From Apostichopus japonicus (lineage: Eukaryota > Echinodermata > Holothuroidea > Aspidochirotida > Stichopodidae), in the NCBI RefSeq assembly GCF_037975245.1, contig NC_092572.1, forward strand, positions 20,588,489 through 20,652,488: a DNA stretch of 64,000 nucleotides, in the 5' to 3' direction. Position numbers and translations under genes: made by a program. The notes under the pieces were generated by a model, which worked only from the letters and a program-made list of their open reading frames with translations, was not told the DNA's origin and ran no database searches. This document shows, one piece after another, positions 52,141 through 62,650 of the stretch; the first letter of the stretch is position 1, and every line of letters starts with the position of its first letter.

Positions 52141-54970
52141 CTACTCAAATAACATGAGTTGTAAAGTCCCTTTGGCAAAAGTTTACTCAGACGTTACCAT
52201 AGTTCCATTGAAACAGAACCCAAAAGGCAACATTCTGCTGGTAATATCTCTCTGAAGAAAACCACAATTCATATTCTTTTACATAAAAATCCAGGTACTT
52301 ATGTAAATGATATTGTTATTTCCTTCTTCAAATAATCTCTTAGGTGCACAAAACATGGCCTCAATGTTTCTGCACTGTGCTACTATGATGTCATTTACAT
52401 ACATCTGCATGGGCAAGAAAAAAGAAAAAAATTGTAGGATTTCACAAACAATTAAAAAAAAACATGAACAGAGTTTGTCACCAAACTGGGAGTTACAACC
52501 CTCTCTAAAGATTCAGAATACAAGATGGTGTTGTCAAGCCAGGTAATTTTCATGTTATCATAAAAGAGGTACACATTGCTTTGGCCTGTCCACTGGGAAT
52601 TGAAATACCAGAGACATAAGGCCTTGTCCAATGGAACTTTCAATACAAGAAACATATGCCTGGGACTTGCTCATTAAGACTTAAATACATCTTGAGATAT
52701 AGTGCTTACAAGTTTTTCACATTTTGATCTTTTGCAACCTCAAATGATTTTGACCTCCTCAGTAAAAAAAAACTAGGTTTCTTTTTCTGAATATGGGGTG
52801 CAAGTGTTCTATGTATGAAATTTTGTCCATACCTTTGTAAACAATTTCTAATGTAGACATTTTTAGGATTTCTATTTATTTTTAAATCGCAAAAATATAA
52901 CCTCTTCTATATTATTCAGCTTAATATATATTTTTGGTATAATTATTATGTGTAGCTGACAGAGTTTCATTATTTCTGAAACCTCACAAAGACTGTGTGC
53001 ACTAACGATGTTATTCCTTTACAGCAATCTTCTCAATATGTAGAATGCTTTTTCGACCTGGCTTTCATGTAAAACCTTTACAATGACTAGATCATACAAC
53101 ATGTTCTTTTATTGGCTTTCATGTTACAAACATAGAACATTATTTAAAAGATATATACCTACGAAGCTTCCATTTTTGGTAAAATATTTGTGCCTTCTTT
53201 GTTTAAAAACATTAAAATGCTTTAATATTTGCAAAGAAAGTTTGGCTAGAGAATGGAAAGAGAATTCACTTTGTCAAAAACTGGTTAATATAGATAATTC
53301 TGTGCTTTGTCCCCTCAATTCAAAGTTACATGTTTCCACGTCACTTTGGGTGTGCCGCCAGCAATGAACATCTCTCAGCCCCTCCTTTATGCAGGAAGCT
53401 ACTACTACTCAAATAACATGAGTTGTAAAGTCCCTTCGGCAAAAGTTTACTCAGACGTTACTATAGTATCATCGAAACAGAACCCAAAAGGCAACATTCT
53501 GCTGGTAATATCTCTCTGAAGAAAACCACAATTCATATTCTCTTACATAAAAATCCAGGTACTTATGTAAATGATATTGTTATTTCCTTCTTCAAATAAT
53601 CTCTTAGGTGCACAATACATGGCCTCAATGTTTCTGCACTGTGCTACTACGATGTCATTCACATACATCTGAATGGGCAAGAAAAAAAGAAAAAATTGTA
53701 GGATTTCACAAACAATTAAAAATAAACATGAACACAGTTTGTCACCAAACTGGGAGCTACAACCCTCTCTAAAGATTCAGAATACAAGATGGTGTTGTCA
53801 AGCCAGGTAATTTTCATGTTATCATAAAAGAGCTTTGGCCTGCTTTGGCCTGTTCACTGGGAATTGAAATACCAGAGACATATGGCCTTGTCCAATGGAA
53901 CTTTCAATACAAGAAACATATATGCCTCAGACTTGTTCATTAAGACTTAAATACATCTTGAGATATAGTGCTTACAAGTTTTTCACATTTTGATCTTTAG
54001 CAACCTCAAATGATTTTGACCTTCTCAGTAAAAAAACTATAGGCTTCTTTTTCTGAATATGGGGTGCAAGTGTTCTACAAATGAAATTTTGTCCATACCT
54101 TTGTAAACAATTTCTAATGTAGACATTTTTACGATTTCTATTTATTGTTAAATGGCAAAAATATAAAATCTTCTATATTATTTAACTTAATATATTTTTT
54201 GGGTATAATTAGTATGTGTAGCTGACAGAGTTTCATTATTTCTGAAACCTCACAAAGACTGTGTGCAGTAACGATGTTATTCCTTTACAGCAATCTACTA
54301 AAAATGTAGAATGCTTTTATGACCTGGCTTTCAAACCTTTACAAGGACTAGATCACGCAACATGTTCTTTTATTCCCTTTCATGTTACAAACATAGAACA
54401 TTAATTAAAAGATATATATACCTACGAAGCTTCCATTTTTGGTAAAATATTTGTGCCTTCTTTGTTTAAAAACATTACAATGCTTTAATATTTGCAAAGG
54501 AAGGTTTGGCTAGAGAATGGAAAGAGGATTCACTTTGTCAAAAACTGGTTTATAGATATTTCTGTGGTTTGTCCCCTCAATTCAAAGATACATGTTTCCA
54601 CGTCCCTTGGGGTATGCCCCCCAGCAATGAACATCTCTCATCTTTATGCAGGAAGCTACCACTACTACTACTACTCAAATAACATGAGTTGTAAAGTCCC
54701 TTCAGAAAAAGTTTACTCAGACGTTACCATAGTATCATCAAAAAAGAACCCCAAAAGAAACATTCTGCTGGTAAAATCTCTCTGAAGAAAACCGCAATTC
54801 ATATTCTTTTACATAAAAATCCAGGTACTTATGTAAATGATATTGTTATATCCTTCTTCAAATAATCTCTTAGGTGCGCAATACATGGCCTTCATGTTTC
54901 TGCATTGTGCTACTATGGAGTCATTTGCATACATCTGCATGGGCAAGAGAAAAATGAAAACATATCTTGC
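52137..54970. repeat. 1.26-kb tandem repeat, 2.2 copies
   Basis: Units start at CTACTCAAATAACATGAG (about 52140, 53402, 54671). Copies are 90% or more identical by eye, with an offset of about 1,261 bp. The third copy stops near 54955. No conserved open frame runs through the unit. Confidence 0.92.
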
Positions 54971-54999
54971 TGACATTAAGGCCTCAAAGCCCACAGATA

Positions 55000-56560
55000 A
55001 TGTTCTCTGTTTCACTAATATCAAAAGACTATCAAATTCCTCTTACTAGAACATTGATTAAAGTTGTTGCTCACAATCGACTTTTGTCAAGTACCATCCA
55101 TCATTGTCCACACACTATTAAAGTAAAACTGTTATGTTTACTGTGTGTGTAAAGCATAATGGGCCAGTTCTGGTTACTGTTGATTGCCTTTACTCTGTCC
55201 TATTACAAATTATAGAAGCTTCTGGAGGTTCATACTAATTTATATACAAAGGTAAGATGGCTGTTAAAGGGATGGCACAAAGACTAGGTGAGAGAAGCAG
55301 CCATTTATTGCATGAAACTTCATGTTTTCACCGTAACATGCTCAAGATGACCTCCAGCGTGTTTTATGTACTGTTAATCTTTGCCCTCATTCACAAATGA
55401 ATCGTTAAAACCTAGCTTATTGAGAATGTGAGCAAAAAAATACAGGTACTTCTGAAAACGATAGTCTTACTTCCTTCACACAATCATTTTTCATTGGCTA
55501 ATATGCTTGGGCTATAAGCCAGCTGCAAAATTATACCAATCAAATTTGTATCATGGGTACTCTGGAAGACATCATTGGCTTGACATGGATTACGTTTTAA
55601 GAATTGACAATGCATTTTAAAAGAGTCATTTGTTGCTCTGAGCTGAAATCCTCTCTGAAGTGAGTTTGAAGGTATAAACAGTTGACCAGATGAATATCTG
55701 ATTGCTTTTGATTATGTTCTTGTTCGCTTAACAGTAGTCTTATCAAGGACTGAAGCTAGGTCCAGGCTAGTTCCAGGACATCAAATGTTGCTAAGAATGA
55801 TCTGCATACATTCAATTCCAGCTTGCACTTGAGTAAATTTCCTGATTCTAGTCTAGTAACCAAGGACTAGCCAATTGAGATTCCATTTAAAGTAAAAGGT
55901 GTGTAGACTGACTACTCATGTGTTTTAATTTTGGAGACAGAGTGCGACCAGTGGTGATTGGCTATAACACTAGCCGTTGCTTCAAGATTTTTTATCGATG
56001 AACAATTCTGAGACTCGGGAAGTTTTGATGAGCAGGAAGAGGATTCATTCCATTGGAAAGCTATAAAAATCTTATATTTCGTGCTTGATTGCTTAATTAC
56101 AACTTTTTTTCCAAATGGAAACAAACTGTGCTATAATTTGATTTTCAAGTCGGATTCTATTGAGTGTGTATGAAGACAGAGCATACCTTGGTGCCGATTG
56201 ATTCTACAGGTTTATCAGTACACTTCTCTATAAACCAATCAACATTTCCTAATCAGAAACAACACTAGATAATATGAGGCCGTTACCAATACAAGTTACG
56301 ACAATCTAGCATTTCCAGTTTCGTATCATAGTCGATCAATACATAATTGCTCGACCAGCTGAGGGACTGATTCTATTGGATAAATCTTCATAACATTAGT
56401 TTTCTCTACCGGTTTCTAACAAACTTGCTAACCATCGGAAGACCCTATAAACGATGAAGATCAGAAAGGGGACAAACTTATACGAAGGTAACTTTGATGA
56501 TCAACTGGTTGTCAAATGCACTTAACGATCATAACAAGCTACAGTTAACTATAAAGACAT
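55000..56560. other. Unique intergenic DNA between the large gene and the GPCR gene
   Basis: No coding exon recognised on either strand. I looked here for the missing 5' exons of the minus-strand gene and found no signal-peptide-like exon with a phase-1 donor. Confidence 0.45.
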
Positions 56561-56564
56561 ATTG

Positions 56565-56700
56565 TAAGCTATGGTCTGCTAATATAGAATATGGTCTGCT
56601 AATATAGAATATCATGGTCTGCTAATATAGGATATGGTCTGCTAATACAGGATATGGTCTGCTACTGTATGCTATGGTCTGCTGATATTGGATATATGTT
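56565..56700. repeat. 20-bp minisatellite x 6 upstream of the GPCR gene
   Basis: TATGGTCTGCTAATATAGAA units with small variations, ending about 60 bp before the GPCR start codon. Confidence 0.9.
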
Positions 56701-56761
56701 CTAATGTAAGATTGTAGTTCCGGGAATCTAGGTATATAGCCTTTTCTGACGACAAATAGAT

Positions 56762-57826
56762 ATGGAAGATACCAACAACATCACAAGTTATAATAATATT
56801 TTTAGTTATTCTAAATTAAGTGATGAATATAACTATCATTTTAATTGTGAACATATTCAATGGATCATCAACCTCCATCTTGCCCTTTATTCAGTTTCCC
56901 TTATCATGGGACCCCTAGCAATACTTTCTAATTGTATATTCTTGATTACTATGAGTAAACATCCTTCCCTGAGGAAAACATCGCTGAGTGTTTACTTAAT
57001 GACTCTGTCATTTGTTGATATTTGTTTCTCTTTTGGTGTGGTATATGACTCTATGTTGTTTTTACTCTTTCATGCCAAAAGGATGTACCTGTACTTGCCT
57101 GTACCTAATGCATTCAGTTATCGCCCGCTTCAATTTCTGTCAGACCTTTGTATCGTTGCAATCTCTCGAGACAGATACCTTGCTGTAAGCAAGCCAATCC
57201 AAACAGCAACCGCAGCAAGAAATGGGTTTAAACTTAGATGTGTAACTGTTACAGTTTGTGTTGTATCAGGTGGCTTCATCTTTGGGATTATGACATTTCG
57301 TGCTCTCTGTTGGATATTACCCACAGAAGTGTTTGCTTGTCCATTTGGATCTGTAAGAGATGTAGCAAACACAATGTCTGAAATAGAGGGGGGTATATCG
57401 CATATAAATGCGACACTTCTTCCGGTTCTGATTTTCCCAGATATCATCACATTGATAACTTCACTAATTTTTACTATAAAAACATACAGGATACTGTATA
57501 ATCCTCTGAGTGTAGGTCAAGTAAATAGGACAGAAAATCTAAAGGTACAGCGTAACTTGACAAAAATGGCTGCTATTAACTCTTCTATTTTCTTCATATG
57601 TATAATTCTTTTCGACTTGTATATTGTTATTTACTTGTTCAACTTTGGTTACATGTTGGTTCCACTCTTTTCTTTATCTGTCTTTAACAGTGGTGTTAAC
57701 CCAATTGTCTATAACATATTTGGCACTCGTTACAGAAAGGCATTTCTGGAGACATTCTCTTTTTTGTTCTGTTTCAAAAACAGGGACCGACGCAATGACC
57801 AAGAATTAAGCCAGATGCCTGCATAG
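56762..57826 (+). CDS. Class A (rhodopsin-like) G protein-coupled receptor, intronless
   Basis: 354 codons, uninterrupted, from ATG 56762 to TAG 57826. The short N-terminus has an N-glycosylation site (NIT). Seven hydrophobic segments can be placed: TM1 near 33-59 (IMGPLAILSNCIFLI), TM2 near 73-95, TM3 ending in SRDRYLAV (DRY motif, about residue 140), TM4 about 160-180, TM5 about 220-243, TM6 about 270-292, and TM7 with NSGVNPIVYN (NPxxY) followed by FGTRYRKAF for helix 8. No CWxP in TM6, and the TM3-start Cys is unclear because the first extracellular loop is short and unusual. The ligand is unknown. Single-exon receptors of this kind are common in lineage-expanded chemosensory sets, which is only a possibility here. 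Divergent from the large minus-strand gene; a TATATAG lies at about 56733. Membrane protein. Confidence 0.92.
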   Translation: MEDTNNITSYNNIFSYSKLSDEYNYHFNCEHIQWIINLHLALYSVSLIMGPLAILSNCIFLITMSKHPSLRKTSLSVYLMTLSFVDICFSFGVVYDSMLFLLFHAKRMYLYLPVPNAFSYRPLQFLSDLCIVAISRDRYLAVSKPIQTATAARNGFKLRCVTVTVCVVSGGFIFGIMTFRALCWILPTEVFACPFGSVRDVANTMSEIEGGISHINATLLPVLIFPDIITLITSLIFTIKTYRILYNPLSVGQVNRTENLKVQRNLTKMAAINSSIFFICIILFDLYIVIYLFNFGYMLVPLFSLSVFNSGVNPIVYNIFGTRYRKAFLETFSFLFCFKNRDRRNDQELSQMPA

Positions 57827-57984
57827 CTTAAGTTAACGTAACACTGTGATTTATAGCTTAGCTAAGGGATTGTCTTAGTGATCTATGACTTAGATCTTTG
57901 TACACAAGTCCATGCAAACAGGGAATCTATCTTAGTGTTCAAATTGTGTGTATTAGTTTCATAGGCTCTAAACTTTCTCTTATG

Positions 57985-58100
57985 AAATACATTGGTTCCA
58001 CTGTGCAAAGACTACTGTACATCTTTGCACTTGTGTAGCAATTTGCAAAATTTTGCATTGCATTTTGCGATGCGCTACCGGATAAATTATTTGATGGTAT
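57985..58100. repeat. Interspersed repeat, second copy
   Basis: Contains TGTGTAGCAATTTG, GCATTTTGCGATG and CCGGATAAATTATT; partner of 3440-3550. Confidence 0.6.
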
Positions 58101-58350
58101 ATAGGAAGCAACACCACATACCAGAAGTTGTAATAGCTTAGCAAGATCAGGACTGTCTTAGTCCAGGCTACAACTAAGATCTTTGTACACACATGCATGC
58201 ATACATCACAAAACAAGCAACAACCACATCCAGAAGTTGTAATAGCTTAGCAAGATCAGAGCTGTCTTAGTCCAGGCTACAACTAAGATCTTTGTACGCA
58301 CATACATGCATACATCACAATACCAGCAACACCACATACCAGAAGTTGTA
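58100..58350. repeat. About 100-bp tandem repeat x 2.5
   Basis: AGAAGTTGTAATAGCTTAGC...AAGATCTTTGTAC...CATACATCACAA occurs twice in full and once partly. A weaker relative lies at 57850-57930. Confidence 0.88.
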
Positions 58351-58830
58351 ATAAATCAAACAAGATCATTTTGTTTGTTTTTAGTTTCTAAATCATAAAG
58401 TTTCTGGGGTTTTTTTTTGTTTTTTTTAGTAATGTTAGCTGACTGGACGTGAGTAACAATAACCTCTATTGGTATCATTTTTACCACCTAATGTAATATC
58501 ATCACATTGTTTGTAGGTACCTTTAGTTTACCAAGATTCATTCTTTTTGCAAAGCTGAACATGTTAATCCTAGCAAGGCCATTATTCTTTCATCAAGAAT
58601 TTTCTAATGTAAATTTTGTCTTCATTCTTTCATAACGATTTACCGAGGTGAAATGTTTGTAATTGTTAACTGAATATGAAAGTAAATGGAAAATTATTAC
58701 ACCTTCATTGTTGTAAATGCTAGCTGTTGGATATCTACCAATAAACGTTAGACAAATTTATTATTCCTAAAAGACCTCAAAGAGACTGAGCACCATCTCT
58801 TATAATTATTTTTAACTTCAAAGAAATAAT
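58350..58830. other. 3' flank of the GPCR gene, no further feature
   Basis: AT-rich. An AATAAA occurs at about 58350, more than 500 nt past the stop, but I cannot tell whether it is used. Confidence 0.35.
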
Positions 58831-59500
58831 GATATGGTGTTAATTGAATCTATAAGGGAAATGGTGTTACATTTAGTCTTGTAAATTAATGTTAGCTCTT
58901 AACTATCAGTCTATTGTACATGATATCTTCATTAATTTTAGTCAGAATGTTTACTTTAAAAGACTTATTATTTCTGAAAACTTCACAAAGATTGGGTAAC
59001 ATCTTCATAATTATTTTCTGATTTCAAATAAAATAAAATGGTGATGATTGAATGTATAAGGGAAATGGTGTTAGATTTAGTCTTGTAAATTAATGTTAGC
59101 TCTTAACTATCAGTCTATTGTACATGATATCTTCATTAATTTTAGTCAGAATGTTTACTTTAAAAGACTTATTATTTCTGAAAACTTCACAAAGATTGGG
59201 TAACATCTTCATAATTATTTTCTGATTTCAAATAAAATATAATGGTGTTGATTAAATGTATGAGGGAAATGGTATTAGATTTAGTCATGTAAATTAATGT
59301 TAACTCTTAACTATCAGTCTTTTGTGAATGATACATTTATTACTTTATTCAGAACGTTAACTTTACAAAGATTATTATTTCTGAAAACCTCACAAATATT
59401 GTGTAACATCTGCATAATTATTTTCTGATTTCAAATAAAATAAAATGGTGATGATTGAATGTATAAGAGGAACGGTTTTAGATTTAGTCTTGTAAATTCA
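58830..59500. repeat. About 203-bp tandem repeat x 3.5
   Basis: Units contain AAATGGTGTTAGATTTAGTC, TTAACTATCAGTCTATTGTA and TTATTTCTGAAAACTTCAC. Words such as TTTCTGAAACCTCACAAAG also occur in the 1.26-kb repeat (52975, 54240), so the arrays are related. Confidence 0.88.
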
Positions 59501-59520
59501 TGTAAGCTGTTTACTATCAT

Positions 59521-60350
59521 CCTATTAATAATAATAATAATATAAGAATTTGTAAAGCGCTTTTATCCAGTTAAAAAATCTGCTCAGAAGTGCTGCAGGA
59601 GCAAAGTACCCAAAATGGACACAACAGTTATTAAACAAATGGATATGCATTCATGAATAAGAACGTCTTGACTCTTGAGTTCTTTCTGGAAGTTGACACA
59701 TGCTGGATTGTTTTCAGATGTAAGGGGAGACTGTTCCAGAGCTGTGGAGCTGATCTAGCAAAGCAACATTCCCCATAGGTGGAAGTGCGAACAGTAGGAA
59801 CAGATAGCATATGTTGTACGCTTGAACGAAACACCCTGCTATAGGTCTGTTTTCTCGGAGAAGCTCTTGTAAGTAAACTGGGGCTAAACCATTCCTTGCT
59901 TTGAACACAAGGACAAGAATTTTATAATGGATTCTGTTCGCAATTCTAAGCCAGTGAAGATCTTAAAGAATTGGTGTAATATGTTGGTGTTTTATTACTT
60001 TTGTTACAAGTCTAGCAGCACAGTTCTGAACAAGTTGAAGCTTATTAAGAAGATGTTTAGGTAATCCAATGAGGAGAGAATTACGATAGTCAAGATGTGA
60101 CAGAACACACAACTGAACCAAAGTGGTAGTTGTTTTAGAGTTAATAAACTGTTGAATCATTGAAATGTTCCTGATGTTGTGGAATGCTCTCTGGCATACT
60201 TTAGCAATGTGGACGTCAGCACTTAAAGACGAATCAAACACAACTCCCAAGTTGCGAGCTTGCTGACTTGCTTCGATTACACATTCTCCGATCTCAAACG
60301 ATGGAATTAACAACTTGGCTTGAGTTGATTTTGAACAGATGACCAACAGT
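59521..60350 (-). mobile_element. LINE 3' end (L2/Jockey-like), frameshifted
   Basis: Minus-strand peptides in order: ARNLGVVFDSSLSADVHIAK, LVQLCVLSHLDYRNSLLIGL and KLQLVQNCAARLVTKVIKH; then, after frame changes, RNGLAPVYLQELL; then STYGECCFARSAPQLWNSLP. This is the conserved post-RT region of L2/Jockey-type elements. The 3' tail AAAAGCGCTTTACAAATTC plus (TTA)n (59521-59560) resembles that of the SINEs. At least two frameshifts; dead. Confidence 0.85.
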
Positions 60351-60433
60351 TCTGTCTTCTCACTATACAGTTTAAGAAAATTTTAAAGACAAAAAAAGGA
60401 CTGTGTGCACTAACAATGTTATTCCTCATTCTT

Positions 60434-62030
60434 CTAGATGTTTAGTAGAAAAAAAGGATCAGGAGGGACACTCAAGTCCCCATCAAGGACCCTATAGAGA
60501 GAGAAGAAAAACTGAAGACACAAACACTCACACCTGATTACAATGCTTAAAGTGCTTGTCCAAGGCATTCTTAAACCCATTGACACTACTTGCAAGTACA
60601 ACTTTCTCAGGCAAACCATTCCACTCATTCACAACCCTATTAGAAAAAAAGTTATGCCGAATATTAATCCTACTATGTGACTTTTGGAGTTTAAGACAAT
60701 GACCTCTGGTACAACTACTGTTAGCAAACATGAAAAAGTCTTGAAAACCTGGATCAGGTCCCCACGTAACCTTAAAGCTCAAGTGTGGTGAGATTCAACA
60801 GTTGTAACCGCCTATTATAACACTCTTTAAGGAACTAATCATCCTAGTAGCCCTCCTCTGGACCTTTTTGAGTACTGCCTTATCCTTAGCAAAATATGGG
60901 TTCCAAGCCTGCACAGCATACTCCAGATGAGGCCTAACCAACTGCTTATAAAGCTAAACTATGATGTCCTCTTTCAGAAAACTGAAGTTCTTCTTGATCA
61001 TACCTAAACCATATTACCTCTTTTAGCAGCTTCAAGACAATGTTTTAAAGGTTGCAGAGATGAGTCAATGTAGATATTGTACCTAGGTCTCTTTCAACAG
61101 AGACCTCCTGTAACTCCACACCATTTAGATTGTATGTAAACTTTTGGTTACTACTACCAATGTGCATTACCTTGCATTTATCAATATTAAAAAGCATTTG
61201 CCACCCCTGAGACCAGGAAAAAACCTTATCCAAATCCGTTTGTAACTTCTCAGAATCGCTTTTGGCAGAGACCTCAGAATACAATTTGTTGTCATCAGCA
61301 AACTTCTTAGTAGCTGTACACAGAATATCTCCGTCGATGTCATTTATATAGGCAACAAACAACAGGGGACCTAATACAGACCCTTGTGGAACCCCACTAG
61401 TAACGTCCTGCCAAGAAGAAGCACAGCCTTTAATTACCACCCTCTGTTTCCTATTACCAAGCCAATTCTCGATCCAAGACAGCAAACTCCCATTGATACC
61501 CATACTCTTCGACCTAAGTAAAAGAAGCTGGTGGGGAACTTTATCAAAGGCCTTCTGGAAATCCAGGAACACAACATCTACAGACTTCTGCCTATTTAGT
61601 GAGATTGTTACATCTTCCATAAACTCAAGGATTAGTGAGACAAGACCTTTTTGACAAAAACCATGTTGAGACTCTCTGATCAAAGACTGACTGCTGAAGT
61701 GACAGACCATAGACTTTTTAACAATAGACTCCATGACCTTTAACAAGCAACACTAGTAGACTAATGGGCCTATAATTACAGGGCTTAGACTTATCACCCT
61801 TCTTGAAAATTGGGGTAATATTAGCACATCTCCAGTCCTTAGGAACAAAACCTTCATTCATATATTTACTAAAAACCAATGAGAGTGGAACACAGAAATG
61901 GTGTGCAAAAGTCTTCAACAAATATTGATGGATTGCATCCGGTGCAGAAGCTTTAGAAACATTTAGAAGAAGCAGCTTCATCCGAAAATAAGACCGTATC
62001 CAGTTTAGGCCTATCACTGTCCCCCTGAAA
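60434..62030 (-). mobile_element. CR1/Jockey-like LINE, 5'-truncated, frameshifted reverse transcriptase
   Basis: Two overlapping minus-strand frames (61718-62017 and 61045-61746) carry RT blocks: NITPIFKKGDKSKPCNYRPI, then VFLDFQKAFDKVPHQ, SGVPQGSVLGPLLFVAYIND and KFADDNKLY (the YxDD-type site reads FADD). A frameshift joins them near 61735. The C-terminal part (60528-60782) has TRGHCLKLQKSHSRINIRHN and FFSNRVVNEWNGLPEKVV. Endonuclease absent. Inactive. Confidence 0.9.
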
Positions 62031-62199
62031 ATTTGGAATACTACTCATATCTTCCCTTGTAACCAGAATGAAAACATTTCATGGTTCCTTGCTGCTGTTC
62101 ATTAGTTCCATTCATAGGGAAATTTCTAACAAAGCCCTAATACAACAACAGTAATTTATGCTCACAAACTTTTGTTGCCAAAGTAATGCTAAGCCCTGA

Positions 62200-62650
62200 T
62201 ATCAATTGCAACACACATCAGTGTGTGAAGACTATCTACCATTATCATCATACCAAGTTTGACGAAATTCCGACTAGTAATAGTAGCCAAGTAATTGCAA
62301 TTTGGAGTATTTCACGTTTGACCCCATGATCTCATTAATATTCATGAAATGAGCACCAACATCAACAGGGATAATCTACTTACTATGGGCCACCCACTCA
62401 CCAAGTATGGTAATGATTGGTCATTCCCTCGTTGAGTTATTGTGCATACAAACTTTTCATAATGAAATAATGCTAGCCCCCCCCCCCCCTTAAAAACATG
62501 CATGATATCAATTGCAACACACATCAGTGTGTGGAGACTATCTACCAATATCATCATACCAAGTTTGACGAAATTCCAATAAATAGTAGCTAAGTTATTG
62601 CAACTTGGGAGTTTTTCACGTTTGACCTGTGACCTCATTAATATTATTTA
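62200..62650. repeat. About 300-bp tandem duplication
   Basis: ACACACATCAGTGTGTG(A/G)AGACTATCTACCA...CCAAGTTTGACGAAATTCC...TTTCACGTTTGACC occurs at about 62211-62345 and 62515-62645. Leads into the 398-bp satellite. Confidence 0.85.
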
